This document shows, piece by piece, positions 41,561 through 50,750 of a stretch of 64,000 nucleotides of DNA; position 1 is the stretch's first letter; the number at the start of each line of letters is the position of its first letter. The notes beneath the pieces are model-generated. The model saw only the letters and a program-made list of their open reading frames with translations. It was not told the origin of the DNA and searched no databases. The DNA comes from VFMC01 sp050248155. Its GTDB lineage: Bacteria > Actinomycetota > Acidimicrobiia > Acidimicrobiales > Ilumatobacteraceae. The stretch is from positions 12,248 through 76,247 of the forward strand of contig JBFWSW010000017.1 in the NCBI GenBank assembly GCA_050248155.1. The letters are read 5' to 3'. The translations under genes were made by a program, and so were the position numbers.

Positions 41561-42343
41561 GTGGCAGACTGGAACCCGGTGCAGTACGAGCGCTTCGCCG
41601 ACGAGCGGACGCGGCCGTTCCTCGACCTCCTCGACCTGATCGAACCCGTGCCGATGGAGCGCGCGGTCGACCTCGGGTGTGGCACGGGGGCGCTCACGGC
41701 GATGGCCGCCGAGCGGTTCGACATCGACGAGATGACCGGCATCGACAACTCGCCGGCGATGCTCGCCCGTGCGGCCCAGGTGGCGCGCCCTGGCCTCTCG
41801 TTCGCAGCAGGTGACCTGGCGCCGTGGACATCGGACGCCGACCACGATCTCGTGCTGGCCAACGCCAGCCTGCATTGGGCGCCCGATCATCCGGCCGTGC
41901 TGCGGCGTTGGACCGCTGCGCTGCGCCCGGGTGGCCAACTGGCGGTCCAGGTGCCCTCCAACGGGAGTCGGCCGACGCATCAGGTCGCGATCCGGCTCGG
42001 CCGGCGCGAGCCGTACCTGTCTGCGATGGGGGGAGCGCCGCCGCCCGACGTCGTCGTCGGCAACGTGCTCGAACCCGAGCAGTACGCGGGCCTGCTGTAC
42101 GACCTCGGCTTCCAGCGTCAGCACGTGCGACTGCAGGTGTACCCGCACGTGCTCGCGACCAGCCGGCACGTCGTCGAATGGGTCAAGGGCACGACGCTCA
42201 CGAGGTTCGAGAAGGTGCTGCCTCCCGATCTCTACGCCCAGTTCCTCGCCGAGTACGAGCGCGACCTGCTCGCCGAGATCGGCGAGCACTCGCCGTACTT
42301 CTTCGGCTTCCGGCGAGTGCTCCTGTGGGGACGTCTGCCGTAG
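41561..42343 (+). CDS. Methyltransferase, trans-aconitate methyltransferase-like
   Basis: A 260-residue SAM methyltransferase. It begins W-N-P-V-Q-Y-E-R-F-A-D-E-R-T-R-P-F, close to Tam-type enzymes. Motif I is V-D-L-G-C-G-T-G-A-L-T, then I-D-N-S-P-A-M, and N-A-S-L-H-W follows. In E. coli Tam methylates trans-aconitate, a toxic citrate-cycle by-product; that activity is probable here but not certain. GTG start, leaderless from TAGTGT. Confidence 0.88.
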   Translation: MADWNPVQYERFADERTRPFLDLLDLIEPVPMERAVDLGCGTGALTAMAAERFDIDEMTGIDNSPAMLARAAQVARPGLSFAAGDLAPWTSDADHDLVLANASLHWAPDHPAVLRRWTAALRPGGQLAVQVPSNGSRPTHQVAIRLGRREPYLSAMGGAPPPDVVVGNVLEPEQYAGLLYDLGFQRQHVRLQVYPHVLATSRHVVEWVKGTTLTRFEKVLPPDLYAQFLAEYERDLLAEIGEHSPYFFGFRRVLLWGRLP

Positions 42344-42351
42344 CCGTCATC

Positions 42352-42357
42352 TACGAT
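42352..42357 (+). promoter_or_regulatory. Promoter -10 (TACGAT) upstream of dapA
   Basis: TACGAT ends eight bases before ATG 42366, the start of a 62-codon ORF whose stop overlaps the dapA start. It thus drives a leaderless message beginning with that ORF. Confidence 0.45.
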
Positions 42358-42365
42358 GGAGCCCG

Positions 42366-42554
42366 ATGACGTCGACGTCCGCCCCGATGGCGCGGACGTC
42401 CTCTGACCGAGAGCCGGTCGTTTCATGCCATCGGCACGGTGCTGCTGAAACGAATATGTCCATCGGTGTCATCCGTCGCGGCCGTCACCATGTCGCCATG
42501 CGCCGGCACGACGATCTCCCCCTCATCCACCGCCCAGCGGAAGGCTCGTTCTGA
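42366..42554 (+). CDS. Candidate leader peptide ORF coupled to dapA
   Basis: A 62-residue ORF from ATG 42366 to TGA 42552-42554, whose last base is the first base of the dapA ATG (TGATG). The peptide is rich in Arg and His (for example H-R-H-G, R-R-G-R-H-H-V, M-R-R-H-D-D) and hydrophilic, with no known domain. A leaderless -10 lies right before it. It may couple dapA translation to its own, or be a small protein. It is not a lysine-rich attenuator, since it has no lysine. A shadow reading cannot be excluded, but the two boundary signals fit well. Confidence 0.4.
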   Translation: MTSTSAPMARTSSDREPVVSCHRHGAAETNMSIGVIRRGRHHVAMRRHDDLPLIHRPAEGSF

Positions 42555-43468
42555 TGGCTCGCTTCGGTCGTGTGCTCAGCGCCATGGTCACCCCCTTCGG
42601 TCCCGACGGCTCGCTCGACCTCGACGTCGTGCAGCAGCTGGCGAGGCACCTCCAGGCGCAGGGCAACGACGGCCTCGTCGTCGCCGGCACGACGGGGGAG
42701 TCGCCGGTGCTCACTGACGACGAGCGGATCGCTTTGTTCGCGGCGGTGGTCGAGGCGGTGACGATCCCGGTCGTCGCTGGGACGGGCACGAACGACACGG
42801 CGCACTCGGTGCACATGACCAAGGAGGCGGCCGCGCTCGGTGCTGCCGGCGTGCTCGCCGTGTGCCCCTATTACAACCGTCCACCGCAAGCAGGTATCGA
42901 AGGCCACATCCGCGCGATGGCGGCGGCGAGCGACCTGCCGGTGATGGTGTACGACATCCCGGTCCGCACCGGCCGCAAGATCTCGACCGCAACGTTGTTG
43001 CGCCTGGCGCGTGAGGTCCCCAACGTCGTGGCCCTGAAAGACGCCGCTGGCAACCCGGGCGAGACCGCTGCGCTCATCAGCTCGGCACCCGAGGGCTTCG
43101 AGGTGTACAGCGGCGATGACGTGATGACCTTGCCGCTCCTCGCGACGGGCATCGTCGGCACGGTCGGCGTGGCCACCCACTGGACAGCGCCCGACCATCA
43201 GGAGATGTTCGACCTGTGGGAGAAGGGCGACACGGTCGGAGCGCGGCTCGTCAACAGCCGGATGCTCGAGAGCTTCGCCTTCGAGACCGGTGACGAGGCG
43301 CCGAACCCGATCCCGACGAAGGCAGTGATGCGCCATCTCGGCATCCCTGTGGGTCAGGCCCGCTTGCCCATGGGCGACGCGCCGGAATGGGTCGAGCAGC
43401 GAGTGCCGGAAGTGCTCGGCAATCTGCAACGCTGGAGGGATGCGTTCCCTCAACCCCCTGATCGCTGA
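42554..43468 (+). CDS. dapA: 4-hydroxy-tetrahydrodipicolinate synthase
   Basis: A 304-residue TIM-barrel aldolase making the first committed step of lysine/DAP biosynthesis from pyruvate and aspartate semialdehyde. G-T-T-G-E-S-P (Thr of the active site), Y-Y-N-R-P (Tyr), Y-D-I-P-V-R-T and V-V-A-L-K-D-A (Schiff-base Lys) are all present. It has a Shine-Dalgarno (GGAAGG), also within the leader ORF, and forms an operon with RNase J three bases downstream. Confidence 0.96.
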   Translation: MARFGRVLSAMVTPFGPDGSLDLDVVQQLARHLQAQGNDGLVVAGTTGESPVLTDDERIALFAAVVEAVTIPVVAGTGTNDTAHSVHMTKEAAALGAAGVLAVCPYYNRPPQAGIEGHIRAMAAASDLPVMVYDIPVRTGRKISTATLLRLAREVPNVVALKDAAGNPGETAALISSAPEGFEVYSGDDVMTLPLLATGIVGTVGVATHWTAPDHQEMFDLWEKGDTVGARLVNSRMLESFAFETGDEAPNPIPTKAVMRHLGIPVGQARLPMGDAPEWVEQRVPEVLGNLQRWRDAFPQPPDR

Positions 43469-43471
43469 TCG

Positions 43472-45160
43472 ATGAGCGTCACCACACCCCCCACATCGGG
43501 CGCCGGTGCGGTGCGCATCTCGTTCCTCGGCGGTCTCGGCGAGATCGGCCGCAACTGCATGGCCGTCGAGCACGACGATCGCCTGCTGCTCATCGACTGC
43601 GGGTTGATGTTCCCGGACGCCGACATGCACGGCATCGACCTCGTCCTGCCCGACTTCACGTACCTGCGAGCCAACGCCGACCGCATCGAGGGCTGCGTCA
43701 TCACGCACGGCCACGAAGACCATGTTGGTGCGCTGCAGTACCTGTTGCGTGATCTGAGCTTCCCGATCTTCGGCTCGCCCGTCGCGCTGGGTCTCGCCCG
43801 CAACCGCATCGAGGAAGCCGGCCTGCTCGGCCAGACCGAGCTCGTCGCCGTCCGCGACGGCGAGCGCCGGCGCATCGGCCCGTTCGATGTCGAGTTCATC
43901 CCCGTCACGCACTCGGTGCCGCACTCGCACGCGATCGCGCTGCACACGCCTCAGGGCGTCGTCCTGCACAGCGGCGACTTCAAGCTCGACCTCACCCCGG
44001 TCGACAGCCGCGTGACCGACCTCGCCCGCATCGGCGCGATCGCTTCCACGCAGGGCATCCGGCTGTTGATGGCCGATTCGACCAACGCCGAGGAGCACGG
44101 CCACGCACCGAGCGAGACCAGCGTCGGCACCGTGCTGCGGCAGCTGTTCATGGAGCAGCACGATCGGCGGATCATCACGGCCAGCTTCGCCAGTCACCTG
44201 CATCGCATCCAGCAGATCGCCGACGCGGCCATCGCCACCGGACGCGTCGTCGCGACGCTGGGTCTCAGCATGCGCAAGAACGTGCGGCTCGGACGCGACC
44301 TCGGCATCCTGCGGATCCCCGACGACTCGCTCATCGACATCGAGGACCTCGACCAGTACCCGCCCGGGCGCGTCTGCATCGTGTCGACCGGGTCGCAAGG
44401 CGAACCGATGTCGGCCCTCGCTCTGCTCGCGCGCGGTGAGAGCAAGTTCGTGAAGGTCGGCGAGCACGACACGGTCATCCTGTCCAGCCATGCGATCCCC
44501 GGCAACGAGGGGAACGTCAACCGCGTGATCGACGGCCTGCTCCGTGCCGGCTGCGAGGTGGTCCACAGCGGCATCGCCGATGTGCACGCGACCGGCCATG
44601 CGCAAGCGGACGAGCTGAAGACCTACCTGTCGATCACCAAGCCGGAGTGGTTCGTGCCGATCCATGGCGAGTACCGGCACATGGTCGCGAACAGCCGGCT
44701 CGGCCACCTCATGGGGGTGCCGCGCGATCGAGTGCTGCTCTGCGAGGACGGCGACGTCCTCGAGATCACGGAGGACGGCGTGGCGGTCACGGGCCGAATC
44801 CCCGCGGGATACCTGTACGTCGACGGCATCGTGGGTGACGTCGGCCGTGGTGTGCTGCGCGACCGCCGGGTGCTCGCAGAGGAAGGTGTCGTCGTGGTCG
44901 TCGTGACCGTCGACGTGAGCACCGGCAAGGTCCTCACCGGACCCGAGATCATCACCCGTGGCTGGGTCTACGCGCCAGAGGCCGAGGATCTGCTGGACGA
45001 GGCGTGCGACACGGTCGCGGCTGCGGTCGAGGCGGCGCTGGCAAACGGCGTGCGCGACGTCGAGAACCTCGAGCGCGACGTGCGTCGTGCTGCGGGCAAG
45101 TTCGTCAACGAACGCACCCGCCGGCGACCGATGATCGTGCCCGTCGTGATGGAGACCTGA
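43472..45160 (+). CDS. rnj: Ribonuclease J
   Basis: A 562-residue metallo-beta-lactamase/beta-CASP RNase with 5'-3' exo- and endonuclease activity. The metal motif is T-H-G-H-E-D-H-V-G-A, then P-V-T-H-S-V-P-H-S-H, G-D-F-K-L-D and the beta-CASP D-S-T-N-A-E. The C-terminal Rossmann/dimerisation region carries G-I-A-D-V-H-A-T-G-H-A. The dapA-rnj pairing is usual in actinobacteria. Its TGA shares a base with the ATG of the following lipoprotein gene (TGATG). Confidence 0.96.
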   Translation: MSVTTPPTSGAGAVRISFLGGLGEIGRNCMAVEHDDRLLLIDCGLMFPDADMHGIDLVLPDFTYLRANADRIEGCVITHGHEDHVGALQYLLRDLSFPIFGSPVALGLARNRIEEAGLLGQTELVAVRDGERRRIGPFDVEFIPVTHSVPHSHAIALHTPQGVVLHSGDFKLDLTPVDSRVTDLARIGAIASTQGIRLLMADSTNAEEHGHAPSETSVGTVLRQLFMEQHDRRIITASFASHLHRIQQIADAAIATGRVVATLGLSMRKNVRLGRDLGILRIPDDSLIDIEDLDQYPPGRVCIVSTGSQGEPMSALALLARGESKFVKVGEHDTVILSSHAIPGNEGNVNRVIDGLLRAGCEVVHSGIADVHATGHAQADELKTYLSITKPEWFVPIHGEYRHMVANSRLGHLMGVPRDRVLLCEDGDVLEITEDGVAVTGRIPAGYLYVDGIVGDVGRGVLRDRRVLAEEGVVVVVVTVDVSTGKVLTGPEIITRGWVYAPEAEDLLDEACDTVAAAVEAALANGVRDVENLERDVRRAAGKFVNERTRRRPMIVPVVMET

Positions 45161-45726
45161 TGCGTGCGGCGCGAGGCCGCTGCAGCGTGGTGGCGGTGGC
45201 CGGTCTGATCGCGCTCGTCTCGGTGGCGGCGTGCTCCTCGGGTGACGATGACGACGCGGCCGCCGACGTCACCCTGCCCGAGGCGCCCGCCGACTGCGTG
45301 GCACGACAGCCCGAGTTGCGCGTCGACCTGATCGACACCGCCATCGAACGCGTCGAGGCAGCGCTCGGCGGGCCGCAGCAGTACTTCGAGATCAACGCCA
45401 CCGACCTGCTGGTCAACCTGTTCGTCTCGGTCGAGGACGGCACGATGGTGAAGCCGTACGTGTTCCTGCAGGACGAGCTGAACTCGCGCGACCCGGAAGC
45501 CGCACAGGGCAACACGTTCGACGCGTCCTCGATCGACTTCGACGCGCAGACGGTGACGTCGTGCGTCACCGACGAGCTCCCCGAATCGAGGGTGACGGCG
45601 TTCGAGATCATCGCCGACGCGCAGGGCACGCCGCAGTACTCCATCGTCACGACCTCGGCGCAGGGTGGGCAGCTGATCGTCGCGGTGAACGGTGACGGTC
45701 AGGTGCTGTCCGTCGACCCCGTGTGA
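45160..45726 (+). CDS. Putative lipoprotein, uncharacterised
   Basis: A 188-residue protein with a basic N-terminus, a hydrophobic stretch, and a lipobox V-A-A-C-S-S-G near residue 23-26, followed by an Asp-rich linker. The mature part has an alpha/beta pattern, with one internal Cys in T-S-C-V-T-D-E. I do not recognise the family. It is translationally linked to rnj by TGATG, but an exported lipoprotein and an RNase need not share a pathway. Confidence 0.75.
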   Translation: MRAARGRCSVVAVAGLIALVSVAACSSGDDDDAAADVTLPEAPADCVARQPELRVDLIDTAIERVEAALGGPQQYFEINATDLLVNLFVSVEDGTMVKPYVFLQDELNSRDPEAAQGNTFDASSIDFDAQTVTSCVTDELPESRVTAFEIIADAQGTPQYSIVTTSAQGGQLIVAVNGDGQVLSVDPV

Positions 45727-45921
45727 TCAGACGTCGTCGGGCGGCGACTTGAGCTTGAGGTAGAGGAGGATCAGCCCGATCACGACCGCGACCGCGATGA
45801 TCGAGCGGAGCAGCCACACGACGATGCCGACGACTGCCCCGAGCAGCCAGATGACGATGATCGCGACGATGACGTAACCGACGAGGGTGGCGAGCAGCGA
45901 ACGTCCTGATCCTTCGGCCAC
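45727..45921 (-). CDS. Small double-spanning membrane protein
   Basis: A 64-residue protein, almost entirely hydrophobic, with two segments (about 12-33 and 38-55) and charged ends (M-A-E-G-S-G-R-S at the start, K-L-K-S-P-P-D-D-V at the end). Function unknown. It abuts the convergent lipoprotein gene and lies near a hydrolase gene. Confidence 0.6.
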   Translation of the reverse strand: MAEGSGRSLLATLVGYVIVAIIVIWLLGAVVGIVVWLLRSIIAVAVVIGLILLYLKLKSPPDDV

Positions 45922-45967
45922 GACAGCAGTATGCCGCCCCTCGACGCGGATGTGGCTGGCCGTGCAC

Positions 45968-46861
45968 TCACGGCTTCACGGCTCGACGCAGCGTGTCGAG
46001 GATCTGATCGACGTGGGTGATGGGCGCCAGGTGTCCTTCGCCCTCCCAGGTGGTGAGGGTTGCGTTCGGCAACCGGCGGGCGAGCTCGGCCGAGTGGCGG
46101 AGGGGCACCATCGTGTCGGCAGTCCCGTGCCACACCGTGACTGCTCCCGTGGCGGTGGAGAGCTCACATCCCCACGGCCTGCTCAGGGCCGCGTAGTCGG
46201 CGACGACGCCGTGCGCACCGCGCTGGAACGCACGCGTGAACATCGCCATCACTGCCGCCGGGTCGCCGACCTCGGCGATCACGGCCCGATCCGAAGCACT
46301 GAGCTGCGCCTCGAACGACTTGAGGGCCGAGCGCGGGCTCCGCTCGGCCATCCAACCGGCGAACCCCATGATCCATCGCGCGATCACCGGATGTCGCGGG
46401 GCAAGCGCCAGCATCTGCCGATCGGTCTTCTCGAACTCGTCGGCGGTCGCGAAGACGCCGATCTCGCCCATGCCCGCGGCGACGGCGCTCGCGTCGATCC
46501 GTTCGGCCAAGCGAGCGACGCACGCCACGGCGTACGGCCCGCCACCTGAGTAGCCCCACACCGAGAAACGCCCGAGGCCGAGTGCGTCCGCAAACGCGGC
46601 GACCATCGTCGGGTAGTCGCCGACGACCCAACCCGACCGGCGCGACGACCGACCGACACCTGGCCTGTCCGGGGCGATGATCCTCAGGCCGCGTGCTCGG
46701 GCGGGCTCGTCGGCAAACGCGAAGCCTGCGCCGCACGCCGGCGTGCCGTGGAAGGTGAGGACCGGGTAGCCCGTCGGGTCGCCGTACTCGTAGAAGCCCA
46801 CGACGGCCCCGGTCGCGTCGGTCACGGTGCGGTCGGATGGGATCGCGAGCGCGGAGTCCAT
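45968..46861 (-). CDS. Alpha/beta hydrolase
   Basis: A 297-residue hydrolase. H-G-T-P (oxyanion) occurs near residue 39-42. The nucleophile elbow is W-G-Y-S-G-G-G-P (Ser near residue 107), an acidic residue follows in the H-G-T-A-D-T segment, and the final His is in G-E-G-H-L-A. This is the usual triad for esterases, haloalkane dehalogenase-like and lipase-like members. TACCGT five bases before the ATG (46867-46872) is a candidate leaderless -10. Confidence 0.88.
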   Translation of the reverse strand: MDSALAIPSDRTVTDATGAVVGFYEYGDPTGYPVLTFHGTPACGAGFAFADEPARARGLRIIAPDRPGVGRSSRRSGWVVGDYPTMVAAFADALGLGRFSVWGYSGGGPYAVACVARLAERIDASAVAAGMGEIGVFATADEFEKTDRQMLALAPRHPVIARWIMGFAGWMAERSPRSALKSFEAQLSASDRAVIAEVGDPAAVMAMFTRAFQRGAHGVVADYAALSRPWGCELSTATGAVTVWHGTADTMVPLRHSAELARRLPNATLTTWEGEGHLAPITHVDQILDTLRRAVKP

Positions 46862-46977
46862 GCCGAACGGTACGTCGCCTGTGCGCCGCCGGATCACGCC
46901 AGGACGGCGGGAGGTGGGAGTCCTCTTGGCGCCTGCCAGGGGCGACGCGATGCACCAGCGGTCGCGCGCCCCGTTGG

Positions 46978-46983
46978 TAGCTT
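46978..46983 (+). promoter_or_regulatory. Leaderless -10 (TAGCTT) for ftsK
   Basis: TAGCTT eight bases before the ATG at 46992, without a Shine-Dalgarno sequence. Confidence 0.4.
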
Positions 46984-46991
46984 GAACATCC

Positions 46992-49418
46992 ATGGCCACC
47001 TACGGCCCCTCGCGGGGCAGGTCGAAGCAGACGCCGGCGCGTGGCACCGCGCGCGCGTCCTCGTCGGCCCGTTCCTCCAGCTCGGGTGAGGTCACCCGCC
47101 AGGCTCCTCGCACGGCCTCGCGCTCGCGCGGCTCCGGGGGCCGCGCGTCCAACGAGCTGCGCAGCGCGATCGAAGGGCGCGAGCACGAGTTCGCCGGCAT
47201 CGGCTTCATCGCCGTCGGCTTGCTGATCGCCCTGTCCATCTACGTCGACCTCGCCGGCCCGGTCGGGCGCGCTGTCGAGACCCTGATCGGGTGGTTCACC
47301 GGCCTCGGGCGCTTCGTCGTGCCGGTCGCCCTCATCGGCATCGGCATCGCGCTCGTGCGCAAGGGCCGCAGCGAGCACCCCATGCGGCTCGTGTTCGGCT
47401 GGGGGATCGCCGCGCTCGCGATCCTCGGCCTGCTGCACATCGTCCGTGGCCCGGACAAGTGGTGGGCCGACTTCGACGCGTTCGGCACGGCAGGTGGGTG
47501 GTTCGGCGCGCTGATCGGCCAGCCGCTGCGGTCGCTCATCGCCGATGCCGGCGCGGTGGTGGTCTTCGTCGCGCTGTTCATCGCCGGCGTCCTGCTCATC
47601 ACCGGATCCACGTTGCGCACGCTCATGTCGCAGACGGGTCGAGGCGTCGGCGCGGTGGCCATGCCGCTCGGCCGTGCTGCGCGACGCGCTCGCACGGCGT
47701 TCGGTGAGGTCACCACCTTGCGCAGCGAGCGCGAGAGTGGCGAGCTCGATCGGCCGTCGCCGATGCTGTACGACGCCGCAGCCGATGACGACGTGTGGGC
47801 CGAACCGCCACCGAAGCCCAAGCGATCGCGATCGAAGCCGGCGGCGTTGCCCGAGGAGGTGTTCGGCCCGACCGAGCAGACCGAGCTCGAGCTCGGTCCT
47901 GGCGCACAACCCGGTGCGTGGGTGCTGCCACCCTCCAGCTCCCTCGTGCGCAGCGAGGCGCAGGCGATCAACAAGGCCGAGGTCGAGGCGCGCGGTCGCA
48001 CCCTCGTCGAGTCGTTGGCGTCGCACGGTGTCGAGACTCGGCTGCTCGGCCAGACCGTCGGCCCCACGGTCACGCGGTACGAGCTCGAGCTCGGCGCGGG
48101 CGTCAAGGTCGCCCGCATCACCAGCCTCAACCGTGACATCGCCTACGCGATGGCGGCCACCGACGTCCGCATCCTCGCGCCCATCCCCGGGCGGTCGGCG
48201 ATCGGTGTCGAGGTGCCCAACCACACGCGCCAGCTGGTCGCGCTCGGCGACATCATGACGTCGGCCGAGTCGAAGACGTCGACGCACCCGCTCGATGTCG
48301 CCGTCGGCAAGGACATCGCCGGCCGATCAGTGTTCCTCAACTTGGCGACCACCCCGCACCTCCTCATCGCCGGTGCCACCGGTGCCGGCAAGTCGAGCGG
48401 CATCAACTGCATCATCACGTCGCTGCTCATGCGCAGCACACCCGACCAGGTCAAGCTCATCCTCATCGACCCCAAGCAGGTCGAGATGGGGCAGTACAAC
48501 CGACTGCCGCACCTCCTCACCGCTCCGGTCACCAACCCCAAGAAGGCGGCCAACGCGCTGTCGTGGGCGGTGAAGGAGATGGAGCGCCGGTACGACGTGC
48601 TGTTCGAGGTCGGCTTCCGCGACATCACCGGGTACAACGCTGCCTACGACCGCGGCGACCTCTCGAACGAGCCCGTGCCAGCGCTGCTCACCGACGACGA
48701 CTCGCCCAAGCAGTACGAGCGGCTGCCCTACATCGTCGTCGTGGTCGACGAGCTGAACGACCTGATGATGGTGGCCGCTCGCGACGTCGAGGAGAGCATC
48801 ACCCGCATCGCGCAGAAGGCCCGCGCCGTCGGCATCCACCTCATCGTCGCCACGCAGCGACCGAGCGTGAACGTCATCACCGGCGTCATCAAGGCGAACA
48901 TCCCGGCCCGCATGGCCTTCGCCGTGTCGTCGCTCACCGACAGCCGCGTCATCCTCGATCAGCCGGGCGCCGAGAAGCTGGTCGGCAAGGGCGACATGCT
49001 GCTCCTGCCCGGCAACTCCAACGTCGCCCAGCGCATCCAGGGCTCCTTCGTCAGCGAGGAGGAGGTGCGCAAGATCGTCGCCCACTGGCGACGCCAGAAC
49101 CCCGAACCGCAGTACGTCAGCGGCGTCGAGGGCGACGACGACGCGGCCGGCGGTGGTGGCATGTTCGCCTCGTCTGGTGGGGGCGACGACGAGGACGAGA
49201 CGCTCATGCGCCAGGCCATCGAGCTCGTGGTGCGCAGCCAGCTCGGCTCGACCTCCATGCTGCAGCGCAAGCTCAAGGTCGGCTTTGCCCGCGCGGGCAG
49301 GATCATGGACCTGCTCGAGACCCGAGGGATCGTCGGCCCGAGCGAGGGCTCGAAGGCACGTGCGGTGCTCATGACCGTCGAGGAGTTCGAGCTGCTCGTC
49401 GAGAGCGGCGGTCTCTGA
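46992..49418 (+). CDS. ftsK: DNA translocase FtsK/SpoIIIE
   Basis: An 808-residue septal DNA translocase. After a basic Ser/Arg-rich N-terminus (about 1-55) come about four transmembrane segments (around 70-190), a linker, then the motor: G-A-T-G-A-G-K-S-S (Walker A), V-V-V-V-D-E-L-N-D-L (Walker B), and the C-terminal gamma winged helix (R-Q-A-I-E-L-V-V ... S-T-S-M-L-Q-R-K-L-K-V-G-F). It moves chromosome ends at the division site. Leads a run ftsK-rimO-pgsA-cinA common in actinobacteria. Confidence 0.96.
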   Translation: MATYGPSRGRSKQTPARGTARASSSARSSSSGEVTRQAPRTASRSRGSGGRASNELRSAIEGREHEFAGIGFIAVGLLIALSIYVDLAGPVGRAVETLIGWFTGLGRFVVPVALIGIGIALVRKGRSEHPMRLVFGWGIAALAILGLLHIVRGPDKWWADFDAFGTAGGWFGALIGQPLRSLIADAGAVVVFVALFIAGVLLITGSTLRTLMSQTGRGVGAVAMPLGRAARRARTAFGEVTTLRSERESGELDRPSPMLYDAAADDDVWAEPPPKPKRSRSKPAALPEEVFGPTEQTELELGPGAQPGAWVLPPSSSLVRSEAQAINKAEVEARGRTLVESLASHGVETRLLGQTVGPTVTRYELELGAGVKVARITSLNRDIAYAMAATDVRILAPIPGRSAIGVEVPNHTRQLVALGDIMTSAESKTSTHPLDVAVGKDIAGRSVFLNLATTPHLLIAGATGAGKSSGINCIITSLLMRSTPDQVKLILIDPKQVEMGQYNRLPHLLTAPVTNPKKAANALSWAVKEMERRYDVLFEVGFRDITGYNAAYDRGDLSNEPVPALLTDDDSPKQYERLPYIVVVVDELNDLMMVAARDVEESITRIAQKARAVGIHLIVATQRPSVNVITGVIKANIPARMAFAVSSLTDSRVILDQPGAEKLVGKGDMLLLPGNSNVAQRIQGSFVSEEEVRKIVAHWRRQNPEPQYVSGVEGDDDAAGGGGMFASSGGGDDEDETLMRQAIELVVRSQLGSTSMLQRKLKVGFARAGRIMDLLETRGIVGPSEGSKARAVLMTVEEFELLVESGGL

Positions 49419-49426
49419 GCCGCCGA

Positions 49427-49432
49427 TAGCGT
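49427..49432 (+). promoter_or_regulatory. Leaderless -10 (TAGCGT) for rimO
   Basis: TAGCGT eight bases before the ATG at 49441, only eight bases after the ftsK stop. Confidence 0.5.
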
Positions 49433-49440
49433 GGCTGGCC

Positions 49441-50745
49441 ATGGGCCGCCGCTTCTACATCGAGACGTTGGGCTGCCCGAAGAACCAGGTCGACAGCGAC
49501 AAGCTGGTTGGCACGTTGTTGGCCGACGGCATGTCGGCGGTCGACGATGCCGGGTCGGCCGATCTGGTCGTCGTGAACACCTGTGCCTTCATCGAGGATG
49601 CCCGCCGCGAGTCGATCGACACGATCCTCGCCCTCGAATCACAACGCAAGGAGGGTGCCAAGCTGGTCGTCACGGGCTGCATGGCTGAGCGGTACGGCGA
49701 CGAGCTCGCCGAGGCGCTCCCCGAAGTGGACCAGATCGCCGGGTTCGGCGTCGCGGTGCACCACGCTCCACCGGCGTCGGGTCGCACGCTCATCCCGGTG
49801 TCCAGCGCGCCGATCCCGTCGTTCGACCTGCTCAACCTGCCGCGGCCTCGTTCGACCAGTCCGTGGGCGTACGTCAAGATCGCCGAGGGATGCGACCGGT
49901 CGTGCGGTTTCTGCGCCATCCCCTCGTTCCGTGGGCCCCAACGAAGCCGCGACGTCGACGCCATCCTGCGTGAGGTCGACGAGCTCGGGGCGTCCGAGAT
50001 CGTGCTCGTCGCCCAGGACCTCGCGTCCTACGGCAAGGACCGCCCCGACGAGCTGGGCGCCGGCAGCATCGTTCCCCTCGTTCGCGCGGTGTCAGAGCGA
50101 GTGCCGTGGACGCGGTTGCTCTACCTGTACCCGAGCGATCTGACGGACGAGCTGATCGACGCGATCTGCAACACCGGCGTGCCGTACTTCGACCTGTCCC
50201 TCCAGCACGTCAGCAAGCCGCTGCTGCGGCGGATGCGTCGCTGGGGTGACGGCGACCGCTTCCTGCGCCGCATCGCCGACATCCGGGCGCGCGAGCCCGA
50301 GGCTGCGTTCCGCAGCAACTTCATCGTCGGCTACCCGGGCGAGACGGAAGCCGACCACGATCAGCTCCTGCACTTCGTCGAGGAGGCCCAGCTCGACTGG
50401 TGCGGGTTCTTCGCGTACTCGTCCGAGGACGGCACGTACGCGGCCACCCTCGACGGCGCAGTCGACGAAGCGTTGATGCACGACCGGCTCGCCGAGCTGC
50501 GCGAGCTGCAGGACGAGATCACGGCGCGCCGCCGTGACGACCTGATCGGGACGGAGGTCACGGTGCTCGTCGACGAGCCAGGCGTCGCCCGTAGCCATCG
50601 CGAGGCCCCCGAGATCGACGGCATCATCGAGGTCCCGCAGTCGGTGATGACCGGCGAGTTCGCACAGGTGCGTATTGTCGAGGCCATGGGGCCCGATCTC
50701 GTGGCGCAGTCTGCGGCCGTGGTGGCAACGGCGCGAGCGGAGTAG
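49441..50745 (+). CDS. rimO: Ribosomal protein S12 methylthiotransferase RimO
   Basis: A 434-residue radical-SAM methylthiotransferase that modifies S12 Asp88. The N-terminal UPF0004 domain begins Y-I-E-T-L-G-C-P-K-N-Q-V-D-S-D and supplies three Cys for the second cluster (also in N-T-C-A-F-I and T-G-C-M-A-E). The radical SAM cluster motif is C-D-R-S-C-G-F-C, and a TRAM domain closes the protein. The sequence S-C-G-F-C-A-I-P and Y-P-S-D-L-T fit RimO rather than MiaB. Confidence 0.95.
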   Translation: MGRRFYIETLGCPKNQVDSDKLVGTLLADGMSAVDDAGSADLVVVNTCAFIEDARRESIDTILALESQRKEGAKLVVTGCMAERYGDELAEALPEVDQIAGFGVAVHHAPPASGRTLIPVSSAPIPSFDLLNLPRPRSTSPWAYVKIAEGCDRSCGFCAIPSFRGPQRSRDVDAILREVDELGASEIVLVAQDLASYGKDRPDELGAGSIVPLVRAVSERVPWTRLLYLYPSDLTDELIDAICNTGVPYFDLSLQHVSKPLLRRMRRWGDGDRFLRRIADIRAREPEAAFRSNFIVGYPGETEADHDQLLHFVEEAQLDWCGFFAYSSEDGTYAATLDGAVDEALMHDRLAELRELQDEITARRRDDLIGTEVTVLVDEPGVARSHREAPEIDGIIEVPQSVMTGEFAQVRIVEAMGPDLVAQSAAVVATARAE

Positions 50746-50750
50746 GTCGC

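Noticed and set aside
42485..44707. Long minus-strand frame opposite dapA and RNase J
   Set aside because: Both plus-strand genes have intact active sites; the antisense frame has no domain.
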